64,000 bases of DNA from Clusia tigrina (Eukaryota; Arthropoda; Insecta; Diptera; Clusiidae). Under the pieces are notes generated by a model. That model was not told where the DNA came from. It saw only the letters and a program-made list of their open reading frames with translations, and did not search any database. Each line of letters opens with the position of its first letter. Position 1 is the stretch's first letter. Positions 1-13,698 of this stretch are shown here, piece after piece. The stretch is from contig OV050030.1 in assembly GCA_920105625.2 (NCBI GenBank), forward strand, positions 422,091,240 to 422,155,239, read 5' to 3'. The translations under genes and the position numbers were made by a program.

Positions 1-2678
1 AATTGTGCATTGATTGCCAATTTTCTCCAGTTCTACTAGGGTGACTTCCCATTACGAACAGATTGCGCAGGACAGTCATCGAAGTGTCTCGTAGTGGTAA
101 CAACCAAAAAAATGAACTATACTAACATTTAGTTTAATTGATTAAAAACAGTTAATACCAGTTTTCGGAAGTCATGTACCGTTGTTGTTTTAATTTCAAT
201 TTGTTCTTTTTATGTCGAGTCAGGTGGAATTTCTTCAATTTTGACAAAGGAAGATTAGTGACTCTAGGCATACACCAATTTATTCTTCCTACAATAGTGC
301 AACTACATCACAGAGAACAATTTCAAATTGTGCATTGATTGCCAATTTTCTCCAGTTCCACTAGGGTGACTTCCCATTACGAACAGATTGCGCAGGACAG
401 TCATCGAAGTGTCTCGTAGTGGTAACAACCAAAAAAATGAACTATACTAACATTTAGTTTAATTGATTAGAAACAGTTAATACCAGTTTTCGGAAGTCAT
501 GTACCGTTGTTGTTTTAATTTCAATTTGTTCTTTTTATGTCAAGTCAAGTGGAATTTCTTCAATTGTGAAAAAGGAAGATTAGTGACTCTAGGCATACAC
601 CAATTTATTCTTCCTACAATAGTGCAACTACATCACAGAGAACAGTTTCAAATTGTGCATTGATTGCCAATTTTCTCCAGTTCTACTAGGGTGACTTCCC
701 ATTACGAACAGATTGCGCAGGACAGTCATCGAAGTGTCTCGTAGTGGTAACAACCAAAAAAATGAACTATACTAACATTTAGTTTAATTGATTAAAAAAA
801 ATTAATACCAGTTTTCGGAAGTCATGTACCGTTGTTGTTTTAATTTCAATTTGTTCTTTTTATGTCGAGTCAGGTGGAATTTCTTCAATTTTGAAAAAGG
901 AAGATTAGTGACTCTAGGCATACACCAATTTATTCTTCCTACAATAGTGCAACTACATCACAGAGAACAATTTCAAATTGTGCATTGATTGCCAATTTTC
1001 TCCAGTTCTACTAGGGTGACTTCCCATTACGAACAGATTGCGCAGGACAGTCATCGAAGTGTCTCGTAGTGGTAACAACCAAAAAAATGAACTATACTAA
1101 CATTTAGTTTAATTGATTAGAAACAGTTAATACCAGTTTTCGGAAGTCATGTACCGTTGTTGTTTTAATTTCAATTTGTTCTTTTTATGTCGAGTCAGGT
1201 GGAATTTCTTCAATTTTGAAAAAGGAAGATTAGTGACTCTAGGCATACACCAATTTATTCTTCCTACAATAGTGCAACTACATCACAGAGAACAATTTCA
1301 AATTGTGCATTGATTGCCAATTTTCTCCAGTTCCACTAGGGTGACTTCCCATTACGAACAGATTGCGCAGGACAGTCATCGAAGTGTCTCGTAGTGGTAA
1401 CAACCAAAAAAATGAACTATACTAACATTTAGTTTAATTGATTAAAAATAGTTAATACCAGTTTTGGGAAGTCATGTTCCATTGTTGTTTTAATTTCAAT
1501 TTGTTCTTTTCATGTCGAGTCAGGTGGAATTTCTTCAATTGTGAAAAAGGAAGATTAGTGACTCTAGGCATACACCAATTTATTCTTCCTACAATAGTGC
1601 AACTACATCACAGAGAACAATTTCAAATTGTGCATTGATTGCCAATTTTCTCCAGTTCTACTAGGGTGACTTCCCATTACGAACAGATTGCGCAGGACAG
1701 TCATCGAAGTGTCTCGTAGTGGTAACAACCAAAAAAATGAACTATACTAACATTTAGTTAAATTGATTAGAAACAGTTAATACCAGTTTTCGGAAGTTAT
1801 GTACCGTTGTTGTTTTAATTTCAATTTGTTCTTTTTATGTCGAGTCAGGTGGAATTTCTCCAATTGTGAAAAAGGAAGTTTAGTGTCTCCAGGCATACAC
1901 CAATTTATTCTTCCTACAATAGTGCAACTACATCACAGAGAACAATTTTAAATTGTGCATTGATTGCCAATTTTCTCCAGTTCTACTAGGGTGACTTCCC
2001 ATTACGAACAGATTGCGCAGGACAGTCATCGAAGTGTCTCGTAGTGGTAACAGCCAAAAAAATGAACTATACTAACATTTAGTTTAATTGATTAGAAACA
2101 GTTAATACCAGTTTTCGGAAGTCATGTACCGTTGTTGTTTTAATTTCAATTTGTTCTTTTTATGTCAAGTCAAGTGGAATTTCTTCAATTGTGAAAAAGG
2201 AAGATTAGTGACTCTAGGCATACACCAATTTATTCTTCCTACAATAGTGCAACTACATCACAGAGAACAATTTTAAATTGTGCATTGATTGCCAATTTTC
2301 TCCAGTTCTACTAGGGTGACTTCCCATTACGAACAGTTTGCGCAGGACAGTCATCGAAGTGTCTCGTAGTGGTAACAGCCAAAAAAATGAACTATACTAA
2401 CATTTAGTTTAATTGATTAGAAACAGTTAATACCAGTTTTCGGAAGTCATGTACCGTTGTTGTTTTAATTTCAATTTGTTCTTTTTATGTCAAGTCAAGT
2501 GGAATTTCTTCAATTGTGAAAAAGGAAGATTAGTGACTCTAGGCATACACCAATTTATTCTTCCTACAATAGTGCAACTACATCACAGAGAACAGTTTCA
2601 AATTGTGCATTGATTGCCAATTTTCTCCAGTTCCACTAGGGTGGCTTCCCATTACGAACAGATTGCGCAGGACAGTCA
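1..2678. repeat. 325-bp satellite array, 8 full monomers plus a partial
   Basis: The phrase AATTGTGCATTGATTGCC recurs at 1, 326, 651, 976, 1301, 1626, 1951, 2276 and 2601, an exact 325-bp period. Copies differ by only a few substitutions each, with almost no indels. The last copy breaks off near 2678 within GGACAGTCA, where unrelated sequence begins. The left end is cut by the window. Shared variants mark sub-types: monomers at 326, 1951 and 2276 have GTCAAGTCAAG where the others have GTCGAGTCAGG, and those at 1951 and 2276 share CAGCC for CAACC. This suggests recent unequal exchange or conversion. All frames contain stops, so it is non-coding. It could be free satellite DNA or the internal array of a larger transposon; the window does not show which. 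Confidence 0.97.
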
Positions 2679-3189
2679 ATTTCAGCTCTCTCAGTTTCAG
2701 CTTCAAACCAGGTAATAACATGGTGATACTTCGGACCAACAGAGGCTAAGGACTGAGTTCGGTTCCTAACATATGAACGTAATATCCCTTGTGAACTAAC
2801 ACATGATATATCATATTTTCATGTAAAGCTGTCGATTAAACGAGTTGAAGATAAGATGATTTTTGGCGAAAAGGAAATAATGTCGATGTCTTGACTTGCC
2901 TCAGTTAGTTTCTTTGAGATTGTGAACGAGTTATATTTTGTATGTAAAATGGGGGCTAAGTGTCTTGCGTCTTTTGACCATATTTTTTGTTGGCAAAGAT
3001 GGCTCGACGCAGGACTTAGATATGCGAATATAGCCGGTTATAATATAATCCCGAGCCTCTGCTAAGCCAAGACCGCCAGTGCGTGACGATTGTACACAAC
3101 CTGCTCGAGGTGGCCACTGCTAATATATAAACTAAACACTGCGGATCTAGACTCAAAAGTCGATAAATGCCTCTCCAAGTCTGGTCCCC

Positions 3190-3755
3190 TAGGAGAGTAT
3201 AAATTGGACCAATGATACCACACCCATCTTCGGACGGGATGTATTATTTGGCATTCTGCCTCTTATTTTGTAATAGTGCAGCCACAATGATGGACTAGGT
3301 GAAGGTGCAGGAATTTCCTGTATTCCCTAGAATGGTTGATGGAGTTGTGGCGTCCCACTGTTGCAACAGCACTCAGGCGCTGGATGCGTTCTGGGTAACA
3401 GCGGTTAGGCCGCTCAAGCTAGGACAGTGTCGATAACTTATTATCTGAATTGTCGAAAAGACAAAGGAAACAGAAGAAGCAGCAGCTTAGTTGAAATACG
3501 TTCATCTACTCCAGTAGCGGAAACTGTGTTTCTGCAAGATGGGGTATATAAAAAGTGCCCATGTCGTACACTTGTCTTTGAAGGGGACGTCTTATTAAGG
3601 CACTCTTGATCTGTAGCAGTGAGGTCACCATCATAATGCTCATTTCCAGCAGATGCAGAAGATTCCTGTGATCTCTGGAATGACTAATGAAGTTGCGGTG
3701 GCACGCTGCTGCAGCACTTCTCAGATGCCGGGTAGTACGGGTCTGGCAACAACGG
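3190..3755. repeat. Diverged tandem duplication, about 340-bp offset
   Basis: The block around 3235-3400 (GGGATGTATTATTTGGCATT, then AGGTGCAGGAATTTCCTGTA, then GTTGTGGCGTCCCACTGTTG) aligns in the same order with 3580-3735 (GGGGACGTCTTATTAAGGCA, then AGATGCAGAAGATTCCTGTG, then GTTGCGGTGGCACGCTGCTG). Identity is moderate and small indels are present, so the duplication is old. The origin is not recognised. Confidence 0.6.
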
Positions 3756-6700
3756 CCACTCCACGCTCAGTCTTGGATATTAGAGTCGGTAAGTCAGAGA
3801 ACGTATCGAAGGCTTCTGACCGGGTCAACCTTGTGGTTTCAAACGAAATCCATGTAGTATACGCCCGAACCGATGGAACTGGGATTTGTTTATGGAAATC
3901 ATAACTCCTTACCATGACGGAGATTGGTCTCAACAATGAGATCAACTTACAATTGGTTATGGATATTGACAGACATAAATCTTTTGAAAAGTTCATCGAC
4001 AGAGTTTGGCCGGCATCGTAACAATGATTAAGTCCGGTTAAACCATTCCATTCTTGTGAGCAAACCAATTAGGGCAGCTAATTTATTTCTTTGAAGGAAT
4101 AATTTGCTCCTCCTGGGGACCGGTTTGAATCGCAGAACGGAATTATTCATGTCATCGACTATCCGAATTGGTAATCCTGCTATGTGGAAGACCACAACTT
4201 TACAGAGAACTATTACAAAGAAGTATCTCTGCAATTGCGGATCTCTTGCAAACTAAACGAATAAGCCTGTTAGATAGCGATGGCCATAGGATGAGATCAG
4301 CTCACCCTTGTCCCCTTCATTTTTGGAAACCTGAACATAACATAACAAGCAAAAAATACCAAAAAAAAACCCCCAAACTGAAATTCCCCCTTCCTCATAT
4401 ATATTTTGTCCCTAATTTCGTATCTTCCTCGAACTGTTATTTTCCTCTATCAACACCAAATACCACGAGAACGCATTGAGAGCTTCGTAAGGCCACTGGC
4501 CGCGCAGTCTGCACCATATTTATAACACAAACCAGTATGAAGTACATTTCGCCGTCATAACGCAGGGACATCATTACTTTGGAAATACAATCTGCAGTCT
4601 AATGTGGAAAAGTAGTCCCGCCATGTTTGAGCAACGGCGAACAACAGATGCCAAAAAGCAACCAATTTGGATATCTACCAGTGATATCACTGCTGGCATC
4701 TGTACTTTGAAGGTGGTGAAGGCTCCATGTATGTATGACCCATCAGTCGCGGCGTGAATGGCATCAAGGAGAATAAGTGATTGAACAGACAGCGTAGAAC
4801 AGAATCCGAAAATTACGAGCAAAAGTAACTTGAGAACGAAACGAACAAACACAGATCGATTGGTGCACTCCTTTTTAAACCAGGATCCACAATAAAGCAA
4901 GTAAGTGTATTATTCAATAACAATATGTATACAAGTAATGTATGCGTACATCATTTAAACCATTTTGCAAATATTCTGATACGAGTTCATGTCTACTTGC
5001 AGGAGCACCAGAGTCGCATGGCAAATCTTGGGAGTATCCCACACCGAATTTGAACTTATTGGAATTGCCACACCGCATGGTGACCATCTCCAGATTGTGA
5101 TGGATCTAACACACTGCCCCTCGATCGATAGTTGTGTTATTTCTTTGCTTGTAATATCATCGTCACCATCATAACTAAAACGCGTTCTCTCTTCTATATA
5201 AAATAATGGAAACAAGTTAAAATAAAATAAAAGATTAATTCTGTTGTGTACTTATTTCATTTCAAGAGAGTTGCATTCAAGTAATTCTATTATTTTTGTT
5301 TAGTCGTACGTGGGTAATTAGCACGAAAAAATACAAAATCGCGTCAGAATTATTCTCTACCTCTATGCTGGAATTTCACTTATAATGGTAGTCACTATTT
5401 GCCCGAACACAGGTAATTCAATTAATTAAACCGAGTAGGAGTCCTAAAGTCGGGTTGGAGAAGATGGCGAACAGAACTCTTCACAACTGTCACAAATGAG
5501 CGAAACTCAGTTTCTGAAAAATGGTAACATAAAATATTTAATTTAAACAATTGTGAATTCAGTAAACTTTACATGTAAATTAAAGTAAATATTGATGAAA
5601 TATATAAAAAGACACTTGTTGAAATATCCATGTTTATATCCATCACAATAGGAAAAGCGAGAGTTCTGGACTGGAAACGCAATAAGAACGAGGAGTGTCG
5701 TGAACTTGTGTTAGTCGTAGAGTGGAGATTAGGTTTCAAAATTTGTGTAGTGTAGGTAATTCCATTAGCAGAGAACAGATGTGATATTAACCTGAAGCAA
5801 CCTAAGGTGCAATAAAAGTAATGGTTCTACTGATAGTGTTGACCGCATTTTAAAACAAAGAAAAACACAGTAGGAAAGTTTGCTTCTTAGGTAGATTTAA
5901 TAACTTATAATTTGTACATAAGGAAATACAAAAAATTAATTGTATAAACTTTTTACTTAAGCGATATTCAATAAAATTCGAAATCGATGATAAACTTCAT
6001 CTGAGATTTCATGAGCACATGATGTAAACTTTTAGAAACCATCTTAATTGATTTAGTTCAACTTCAGTTAATAAAAAAAATATATATTTTGAATGAAAAT
6101 TGTTTTTTGCGGGCACGTGTCCTTAATCTGTTTAGCTTGGCGTTCCATAGTCTCTGTGAGGTGAAGTACGCTTATTTGAGGTTCCCACAATATGCTTACG
6201 ATGGGCTTAATTTATATTACATATTTCCTGTTTAATAAAAATATTTGAATTCACATTCTAAAATTAGTTATAATGATATACAGCAACTTCAGCACCCTGA
6301 AACTCCAATTGCTTATATACCAATACCTTAAACGCATCTCTTTGAAACGCATACGTATCGACATAATGCGCTTGTCTGGATGCAGCTTCTTAAAACCGAT
6401 ATCAAAGAAATAACAAAAATCAAATAAAACCGAAATAACACGATAAATGTTACCTACCAACCAATCGACACCTTTCAGAGGCGAACAAGTGAATTCTGAA
6501 AGTGGCGTACCAATTAAATGTTTCCAAATGTCCGCGACTATGGGAGAACAATGAACAAAGTACATATTAGAAAATATTATTTTTTATAAATGTGTCTCCT
6601 TTCTATAACCCTTATTTGTGTGTTGCTCCGCAGTTTTACTTTCCGGCCGGGGTTTGTGCAATGCGATTTAATCAGCCACACAATTGCTGCAAAACTCGAC

Positions 6701-7489
6701 CGAGAAATATAAACGCTCATCATCATAAAACTCTCCATTTTCCAGTTGGTATTAATTTTTTTCAAGTTAATTTTAAATATTGTACCTAACCTCAAACTTG
6801 CGCTTATTTGGCGGTAAAGATTGGCGTACTCTTTTCTTTCTTTATTCGCAATGTAGCTCTGGCACTAATGTTTTCCAAATTGCTATTGGCAGATGGACCA
6901 ACATTATGGCTGGGAATCCCTATTTCCCATTATTCCTCATTTTAAAACATAATTTGTAAATGCGCCCTCCGTTCCAAAGATATTCCGAATTTTCCTGTGA
7001 TAGTGGCGCTCCTTAGATATTTAGCACATTTGCGAATTAGTGCTATTATAATACTTAACAGGTAGAATTTTTAAAACCGGCATACCAAAATGCACGGACT
7101 GTTCTTTAAAATTATAATTCAAAATAATCGAAAAACTAAATTCCGCCTTTTGCGTCAGTTTGACAATCGGTCAGAAATTCAACTCGGTACTCGCTCATTG
7201 CGTTTCAGCGAATAGATAAAAAAATGTGAAATCGTAGCAGAATCAAGGTGAATTTATTTATTGAGATAAATACATCTTTGAAATCCATTGCAAAATAATC
7301 AGAATTATTTTGGCACAATTACTAGTAGGTGTAAATCGAACATTCTAAAAACTTTAAAACATTATGACTGATATTTTGTAGTTAAAACTTTCTTCTATAG
7401 ATTGCAAATATCAGTTTTGATCAGCTATATTAATTTGTAGCTTCTAAAATTCAATTGATTTGTGGATATTGGTAATGTTCAAGCATTGC

Positions 7490-8110
7490 AGGTAACCAAC
7501 CAGCGCACTAACTACTGAACTAACTAATAAACCAACTTACCAAAAAAAAATCTCACAAAAAAATGCATAACAAACTAACTACGTAAGAACCTAACTAACA
7601 ATATGACTACGTAACTATATGATATACTAAGTAAGTAGTAAGTATCAAACTAATAAACAAAGTAACTAACTAACTAATTAACTAACTTACTTATAAACTA
7701 ACTAACAAGCCATTTGCGCATTTTAACTTGGTTTTAATCTCACTCTCATTCCACTCTCAAATTCATTCTTAATCTCACTTTCACTGTTAATATCAATTTT
7801 ATTTTTAAATTTAATATCCCTTTCAATTAATTAAAATTTGAATATCAGTTTCACTCTCACTTGCAATCTCAAGCTCTCTCCTAGTCTCACTATTAATCTC
7901 AATGTAGAAGTCACTCCCACTATTAATTTTAGTCTCACTATTTATCTCAGTGTCACTTTCAATCTCATTTTAATTTCTCACGTTTAATCCCATTTTTAAA
8001 GTTACTGTACTTCTCAAGCTTGCTCACAATCTGACTATTATTCATTCTCACATGACATATATCATTCTCAAATTCATTCTCAATTTCATTCTCAATCTAA
8101 TTCTCGGCCG
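7490..8110. repeat. Degenerate simple-sequence tract
   Basis: From about 7490 to 7710 the sequence is a decayed AACT/ACTA tetranucleotide tract (AACTAACTAACTA). From about 7725 to 8110 it becomes a decayed TCTCAN hexamer tract (CTCACTCTCATTCCACTCTC). It reads as old slippage products and has no coding potential. Confidence 0.8.
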
Positions 8111-9089
8111 ATAAAAATCCTTCGACTGAACCCTTCTTGAGATCTATAAGATCAAGTATTCGGCACTATTTAATAGTGTAGCATTGATAAACACAGCTTG
8201 GTGATGATTCGAATTTGAGAGCTGAACTAAGCTCCTCTCATGATAACACCGCATCTCCCAAATTGCGGATCTCTGTTTTATTGAATGCCACAATGCAAAC
8301 ATTGTCAGCATAGCTCAGAAAATTTGTCCTTGTAACATAAATAATGCCTTTTATGTTCAAAAATTACATTTATTGATTTTTGAAAATCGCTTAATACTAT
8401 TTTCTTTACAAACTTGTGCAATAAAATTATGAAATGCATACTTGCTTATGGAATCAGGTCACAGTAATTTGGCATTTATCCCCAATGTAATATGGCCACC
8501 ACTGTAGTCGCCATTCTCAACGCAGTATTGCCAACTCAAACTTTTGCTTATAAATATACTGGCGAATATAATTCAATATTATTTTATCTATATCAAAAAT
8601 ATATGCAGAAAAACACAAAATTTTGTCATAGTCACGTATTTCGATAGCTGTTTCTTTTATTATTTTGTTATGAGATTAAGGTTGCATTATAAAATGAATT
8701 AAAAAATTCCTTTACTATGGAGGATACGTTATTTTAATATAAAGTTATTTACCTATATAATGGTTTTACCTTGTGAATTATTAGAATGAAAGTAGGTGTA
8801 AAAGCAGTTGATAACAGTTTTTACGAAAAGTGTAATTTACAAGTAATTTATAGTTTTGCTTCATCTGTCAAAAACTCACTGAGAGTATAATTAACAAATA
8901 TATATGACACATTTTTATTGAAATTATGTTTCAAATATCATTTTCATTTTATATATGGAGCGCCTAAACCGATTGACTGCTTTAATTGCTGACATTTTTT
9001 AAGGACTTTAGCCAAAGATTCAATGCCATATTTTATTTAGGTCCATCGATGGTTTTTAGATCAATTTAAAATTTTGCGTAGTTCACTTC

Positions 9090-9375
9090 ACACCAGAATA
9101 CAACTCTGAGAAAACGTGAGAGATATATATTTCGCCGCAGTTTCTCGCCATTTGCATTTCACTGTCAGTTCGCTGTAGTTACTTTTCCTGTCGCCTGGTT
9201 GTCGGTAAAGCCGCTATTGAAATAAATTTTTGCGGTAGATTGCCAAACAATTTAATTAAAACTTAGTTAATTTTATAAAGTAAAGAAGCCTTTAACATCA
9301 ACAAAGTGTTAAGTGGTTATAAAATTACTTATAAAGTGATCAAAAACATTTTCTTTTTACTAATTGGTTAACAAG
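9090..9375 (+). promoter_or_regulatory. Putative promoter and non-coding first exon, copy 1
   Basis: This block aligns in order with 9715-9999: a GAGAAAA-type stretch, TTCGCCGC, CGCCATTTGCA, a GTAGTT element, CTGTCG, AAGCCGCTA, then a divergent AT-rich middle, ending in AAG followed by GTGAGTT. The ending is a strong 5' splice donor (exon end 9375, GT at 9376). Conservation continues into the intron through GAGGGACGCGCT. A TCAGTTC match near 9164 resembles an insect initiator. A non-coding first exon with its promoter would explain the conserved 5' half and donor. It could feed the bl coding exons about 28 kb downstream, but that splice is inference. Confidence 0.5.
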
Positions 9376-9714
9376 GTGAGTTCAAGAGGGACGCGCTCAA
9401 ATTAAAAAATGTGATCGAGGTGGTGGTGCGCTCATTGACATTTATTCAATGTTTTATTGGTAAAATTAGAACATTTTGAATAGTTTAAAATTATTTTTAA
9501 ATAAAGCTTCTACAAATTTTTCACAGTGGCTCATTTGAAGTGAAAATTATGAAATATCCTTCAGCCGAAAAATCTTTAGTTCCGTCAGCGATAAGTAAAT
9601 TGTAGTATATTCTACTTTTTTATATTAGTAACAGTGATTCAGCCTAATTCAAAATGATTATATTTTTAAGCTATATGATATTCTTTTAGTATTTTGTGAA
9701 TTCAACACTGCATG

Positions 9715-9999
9715 AGAGAAAAGAGAGGCACAAGAATTGTAAAACAAATTCGCCGCTGTTTGTCGCCATTTGCAATTCATTGGCATTTTGCAGTAGTTGT
9801 TTCTTCTGTCGTCTTGTCAGTGAAGCCGCTACTTACAATTATATTTTGATAAATTTAAACCACAATTCGAAAAAGCTTGGTTAATTATAAAAAAATAGTC
9901 AAAAATTAAGTATAAAACATTAGTGTTAGTGTAAAGTGAGTCCCAAGGAATTAAATCTATTGGTTATAATTCGTTGTACAGCACGCTAGCCAGAGCAAG
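9715..9999 (+). promoter_or_regulatory. Putative promoter and non-coding first exon, copy 2
   Basis: This is the second copy of the block at 9090-9375, about 625 bp downstream on the same strand. It ends in AAG followed by GTGAGTTTC (exon end 9999, GT at 10000) and has the same GAGGGACGCGCT in the presumed intron. The middle of the exon has diverged freely while the 5' part and the donor are preserved, as expected if transcription start and splicing are selected. A short open frame (9696-9884) crosses it but has no counterpart in copy 1, so it is probably not meaningful. Confidence 0.5.
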
Positions 10000-10022
10000 G
10001 TGAGTTTCAAGAGGGACGCGCT

Positions 10023-13000
10023 AAAATGAAATAGCAAAAATTGCTTTAAAAAATGTGCTATCATTTTGATGTGTGTGGGGTGGTAACCCATTAGGTTTGT
10101 GTGCAAGAATTTGTTGAATTTTTACAATTTACATTTTTTATAGAACAGAAAGATTAATCTTTTCCCTTTGAAGGCCTTGTCAGCGGTGTATGCTTGATGT
10201 ACCTGTACTTAAGGGTTTCTTTAAAAAGCGTGCATTTATTTTTCGCTACGTTGTAATAAAGGCCAAGCAACTACAGTTTCTTCGTTGCTTTTGTAGAAGT
10301 TTCAAAATAATATTTTGTCTCCACAATTGTACAGGGGTTCTTTTCACCCGGTATGCTTATTATTGCCGTTGAGTCGATAGGACTGGTCTGGATATGGATA
10401 AATGTTTTACTCTTTTTTTTTAGCTACTTTTAAGGATGTGTGTGTGCCCTGCAGTTGCCGAACTTATAACTAATTTTTACATCTAAACTCAAATGAAATG
10501 GTTACATTTATAAATTTTACCATAAATGCACGTTATTTACCAATGGGCACGTGTTTATTGTAGTTATTTAAATTCTGAAATTGGCGGGAGCCACAAATGA
10601 GCTCATACACTCCTGGAATATCTAAATAGCGTAAAATAAACTTTGTAGATTCGTATAACTAGATTAATTACTCATATTGTTTCCCACGTGCCAAAATGGA
10701 AGGAACTTGGTTACTTATAAGTAGCCTTAGAAAGTGGCTGGCAGAGTCGTGATGTAACTTCTACAAGATTATAGCATCATGTATATAATCATCAACTTCT
10801 TTTGTCTCCCCCGATAGTGTTTATTTCATCTATTTTTACACTCAACAAATGGGCTTTTTCATATAGTAAATTACGTCTTTCGGGTTTCGTGGTGGTAGCG
10901 TTTGTCAACATAGCTTTCCCAAATGAAATTATCTCAACTGTGCATGCGGTCAGAAGATGATGATTGAGACACAAGCGCTCTTTCCAAGTTACCTCATTAC
11001 ATTTTGTATTTATTTTCTCCATATTCTATTCCCATTTAGGTTTGTATTCGAGTGTTCGACCACGCGTAATTTCTACTTATAGAAGAGGGTACTTTAAATT
11101 CCACTGACTGGGTTCAATGCACTTGAACTAACTAAATATGCCTAAAATAAGTTTTCGTAAAAACTATGCTTACTTATCTCAGTCGAAGCACTATAACCCC
11201 CATTTTTTGAACACAAGATTCAAACAAGCATATTTCCTTTCGAGAGTTATCCACAGACACAACAGTATTACAATGGTTTCGTTTTGCCCGTGGTTTTTTA
11301 CGTAAGTGTGTTTGTATTATTTGGTATTTGCCTCTATAGCAATTCTCCAATTAACACATGGTCGCACAATGCATACAATGTGAGGCGCTTCACCCAGTGC
11401 TCGGTTGTGAATTTCCATTATAGTATGCTGCTGCTGGTAGTGGTGGCTGTTGTGGTTTATTGTGTGTGTTTTCATTTTAAGTTGTGGTTTTTGTCTATTG
11501 TTGGTTTATAGAGGCGGATGGATGGATATATGCACATATATTTACTATAAAGTATTGGTAAATATTAAATATTTTAAGAGCAGAATACGTTTCTGAACAT
11601 TCATTTAACTAAGGCGGGGAAGTTTATTCTTTTCCTTTTTTTGTAGTTTTCTTGACACTTATTGGTAGAATCGGTCTGCAGTATAGAATAGTACAAACCT
11701 GTACCTTATGGGGATGTAGAGTCCACAAAATATAATCATTAGAGCAAATACAAGCAAGTGTAGATTTGTGACTTTCACACTATGAAGGGAAACTCGTGGT
11801 CATTAATAGTTATCAATATGCTATTACCATAAAATATGTTATACATATAGATCAGGGGTACTTGAAGAAATTTAATAGAATCATACGAATATGATTTGGA
11901 TTTTTGCGTTCTGTTGAAATTTACACAGGGGCTTAGAAGAGGTATCTTTAATTATGAAGCTTACTCTAGAGCTTCATTTTTCCACTAAAATTTGTTCCAT
12001 CTTAAGTTTCGTTTGATAGTGATTTGATAGTGCAATGCATTGTCAGTTGTTTGTTTTGTGAAATGGAATGCTTGGATAATAAGTATTAATGCATTTGTAA
12101 TATTTTTTAAGGATTGGTTATAACCATTATTTTCTAGCTTTTTTAATGTATATTGTCGATCTTCCACTCTTGACTATGATTGGCACTTGGCACTTGGCAC
12201 TTCCAATGCTCCGAAATCAATTCTACTTGAATTACTCCGTAAAGCCAAGCCGCAAAGCAATTGAAAGATGCATTTAAATAAAAAAAGAAATCAATTGGTC
12301 GTACTCGATTTCAAATTCGGATTCTCATTTCATGACTGATGGCAACTGGCGTCTCTGTATATGGTATTGTATTGCGAGCTTTACGACGGTGCATTGCTCT
12401 TGCCGGTGTTGTTGTTTTTTTGTACACAGTGTGGATCTTGACCGACCCGTTGACATTGAACTAAATTCTTGAGTGTTGTGGTTTTTATATTTTTAAATGG
12501 TTTCGATGTTCAGGATTTTTTATTCCAACCGAAAAAGGAAAAACTACAATTTTGTGTTATGTATGACGTTGCTGTTTTGGTAAAAAGTTGCTATTTGTTG
12601 TCTTTTTATTTCAGGTCTCTCATATTTGCAGGAGTTTTTTCAAATAGCTTGAAACAACTTTTCTGTGTGTTGGTTGGTTAGTTTCTTGAATTTAAATTCA
12701 ATCCTTGTTTACGGGGCAACAATGACAAGTAAGTATGTTTAAAAGTAATTACCTCATATTTGGAGACTTTAACTACTGCATTTCGTTGGCACTTCACCAG
12801 ACAATTGTAGCATCCTCAACATAATGAGTTAGTTGCATAACTTGGAAATATGTTTTCGTTTTCATTTTACCCTATTTGCATGTGTTTATTTTTGGTTTGG
12901 TTTCAATTTGCTTGCGCTACTGCCGTACCGTGTGTTATTATAACCCACTCATAGCACGTCAACATCGTATCATCTGCACCATTGCCACATGTGTTACGGC

Positions 13001-13326
13001 TCTGTTATTATCTTTACGGTTCATGTGCTTCTTGAGTCGTTTGGGCGCTCGTAGCCTGTTCTGACAATGCCGCTTTCGTTTTCATTTATGTACCATTTAA
13101 AGTGGTATTTTTTATAATCAGCACAAAATTCAGACTTCTCGAAAGAAGTTGCTTTAATCTATACTTGTGTATGAAGTCGGTGCAGTTGGTTTTTGGGGTT
13201 ACTTTCAGTCGTATTTGATATGAAATCTGTTTCGAACTGAATGTGGATAACTGGTCATGTGCCCTGTTAAGTTTGTAAAACAATCAGAACTTTATCAGAG
13301 CCAATGACATATGATTGCTTGTTCAT
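10023..13326. other. AT-rich non-coding stretch, nothing recognised
   Basis: No exon, RNA gene or mobile element could be supported here. Open frames are short, AT-driven and resemble no known family. If the first-exon interpretation holds, this is intronic. Confidence 0.5.
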
Positions 13327-13660
13327 TAGAGTGGGGCGATTTGAACATATTAATGGGAGCTTCGCGTTTCAGATTCTTGGGATTCTACTGAGCAAAAAAG
13401 TCCACTAGACCATACGTCTACGGTGAAAATCGAGTTTCCAGATTTTGACTTGCAGTTTTTTCTCAGACTTTATTTTTTTGGAAAATTTGCAAATTTTCTT
13501 GGGCTCATATTTCGTAAAGTATTTGAAATTTTGACTTATTTTCAAAAGTAAAGTTGTAGCTATTGTCTCGGGCTACAATTTCTCTGAACATATTACTTAG
13601 AAAAAACTTCGTTTTCATGGTCGAAAGGTCGAAAATGTAGAAAATTCACCACTTTTTGTC

Positions 13661-13698
<38 letters not shown>

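Larger units (their letters stand above)
2679..9089. other. Non-coding stretch with decayed repeats
   Basis: No convincing gene is seen. Open frames here (for example 3653-3904 and 3721-4068 on the minus strand) overlap each other and resemble no family I recognise. The part from 2.7 to 5.2 kb is less AT-rich than its surroundings and contains a diverged tandem duplication (listed separately), so it may be an old mobile element. From 5.2 to 9.0 kb the sequence is AT-rich and featureless apart from simple repeats at 7.5-8.1 kb. Confidence 0.5.

Noticed and set aside
1..2678. CRISPR-like array
   Set aside because: The 325-bp units are contiguous and near-identical, with no unique spacers; this is satellite DNA in a eukaryote.
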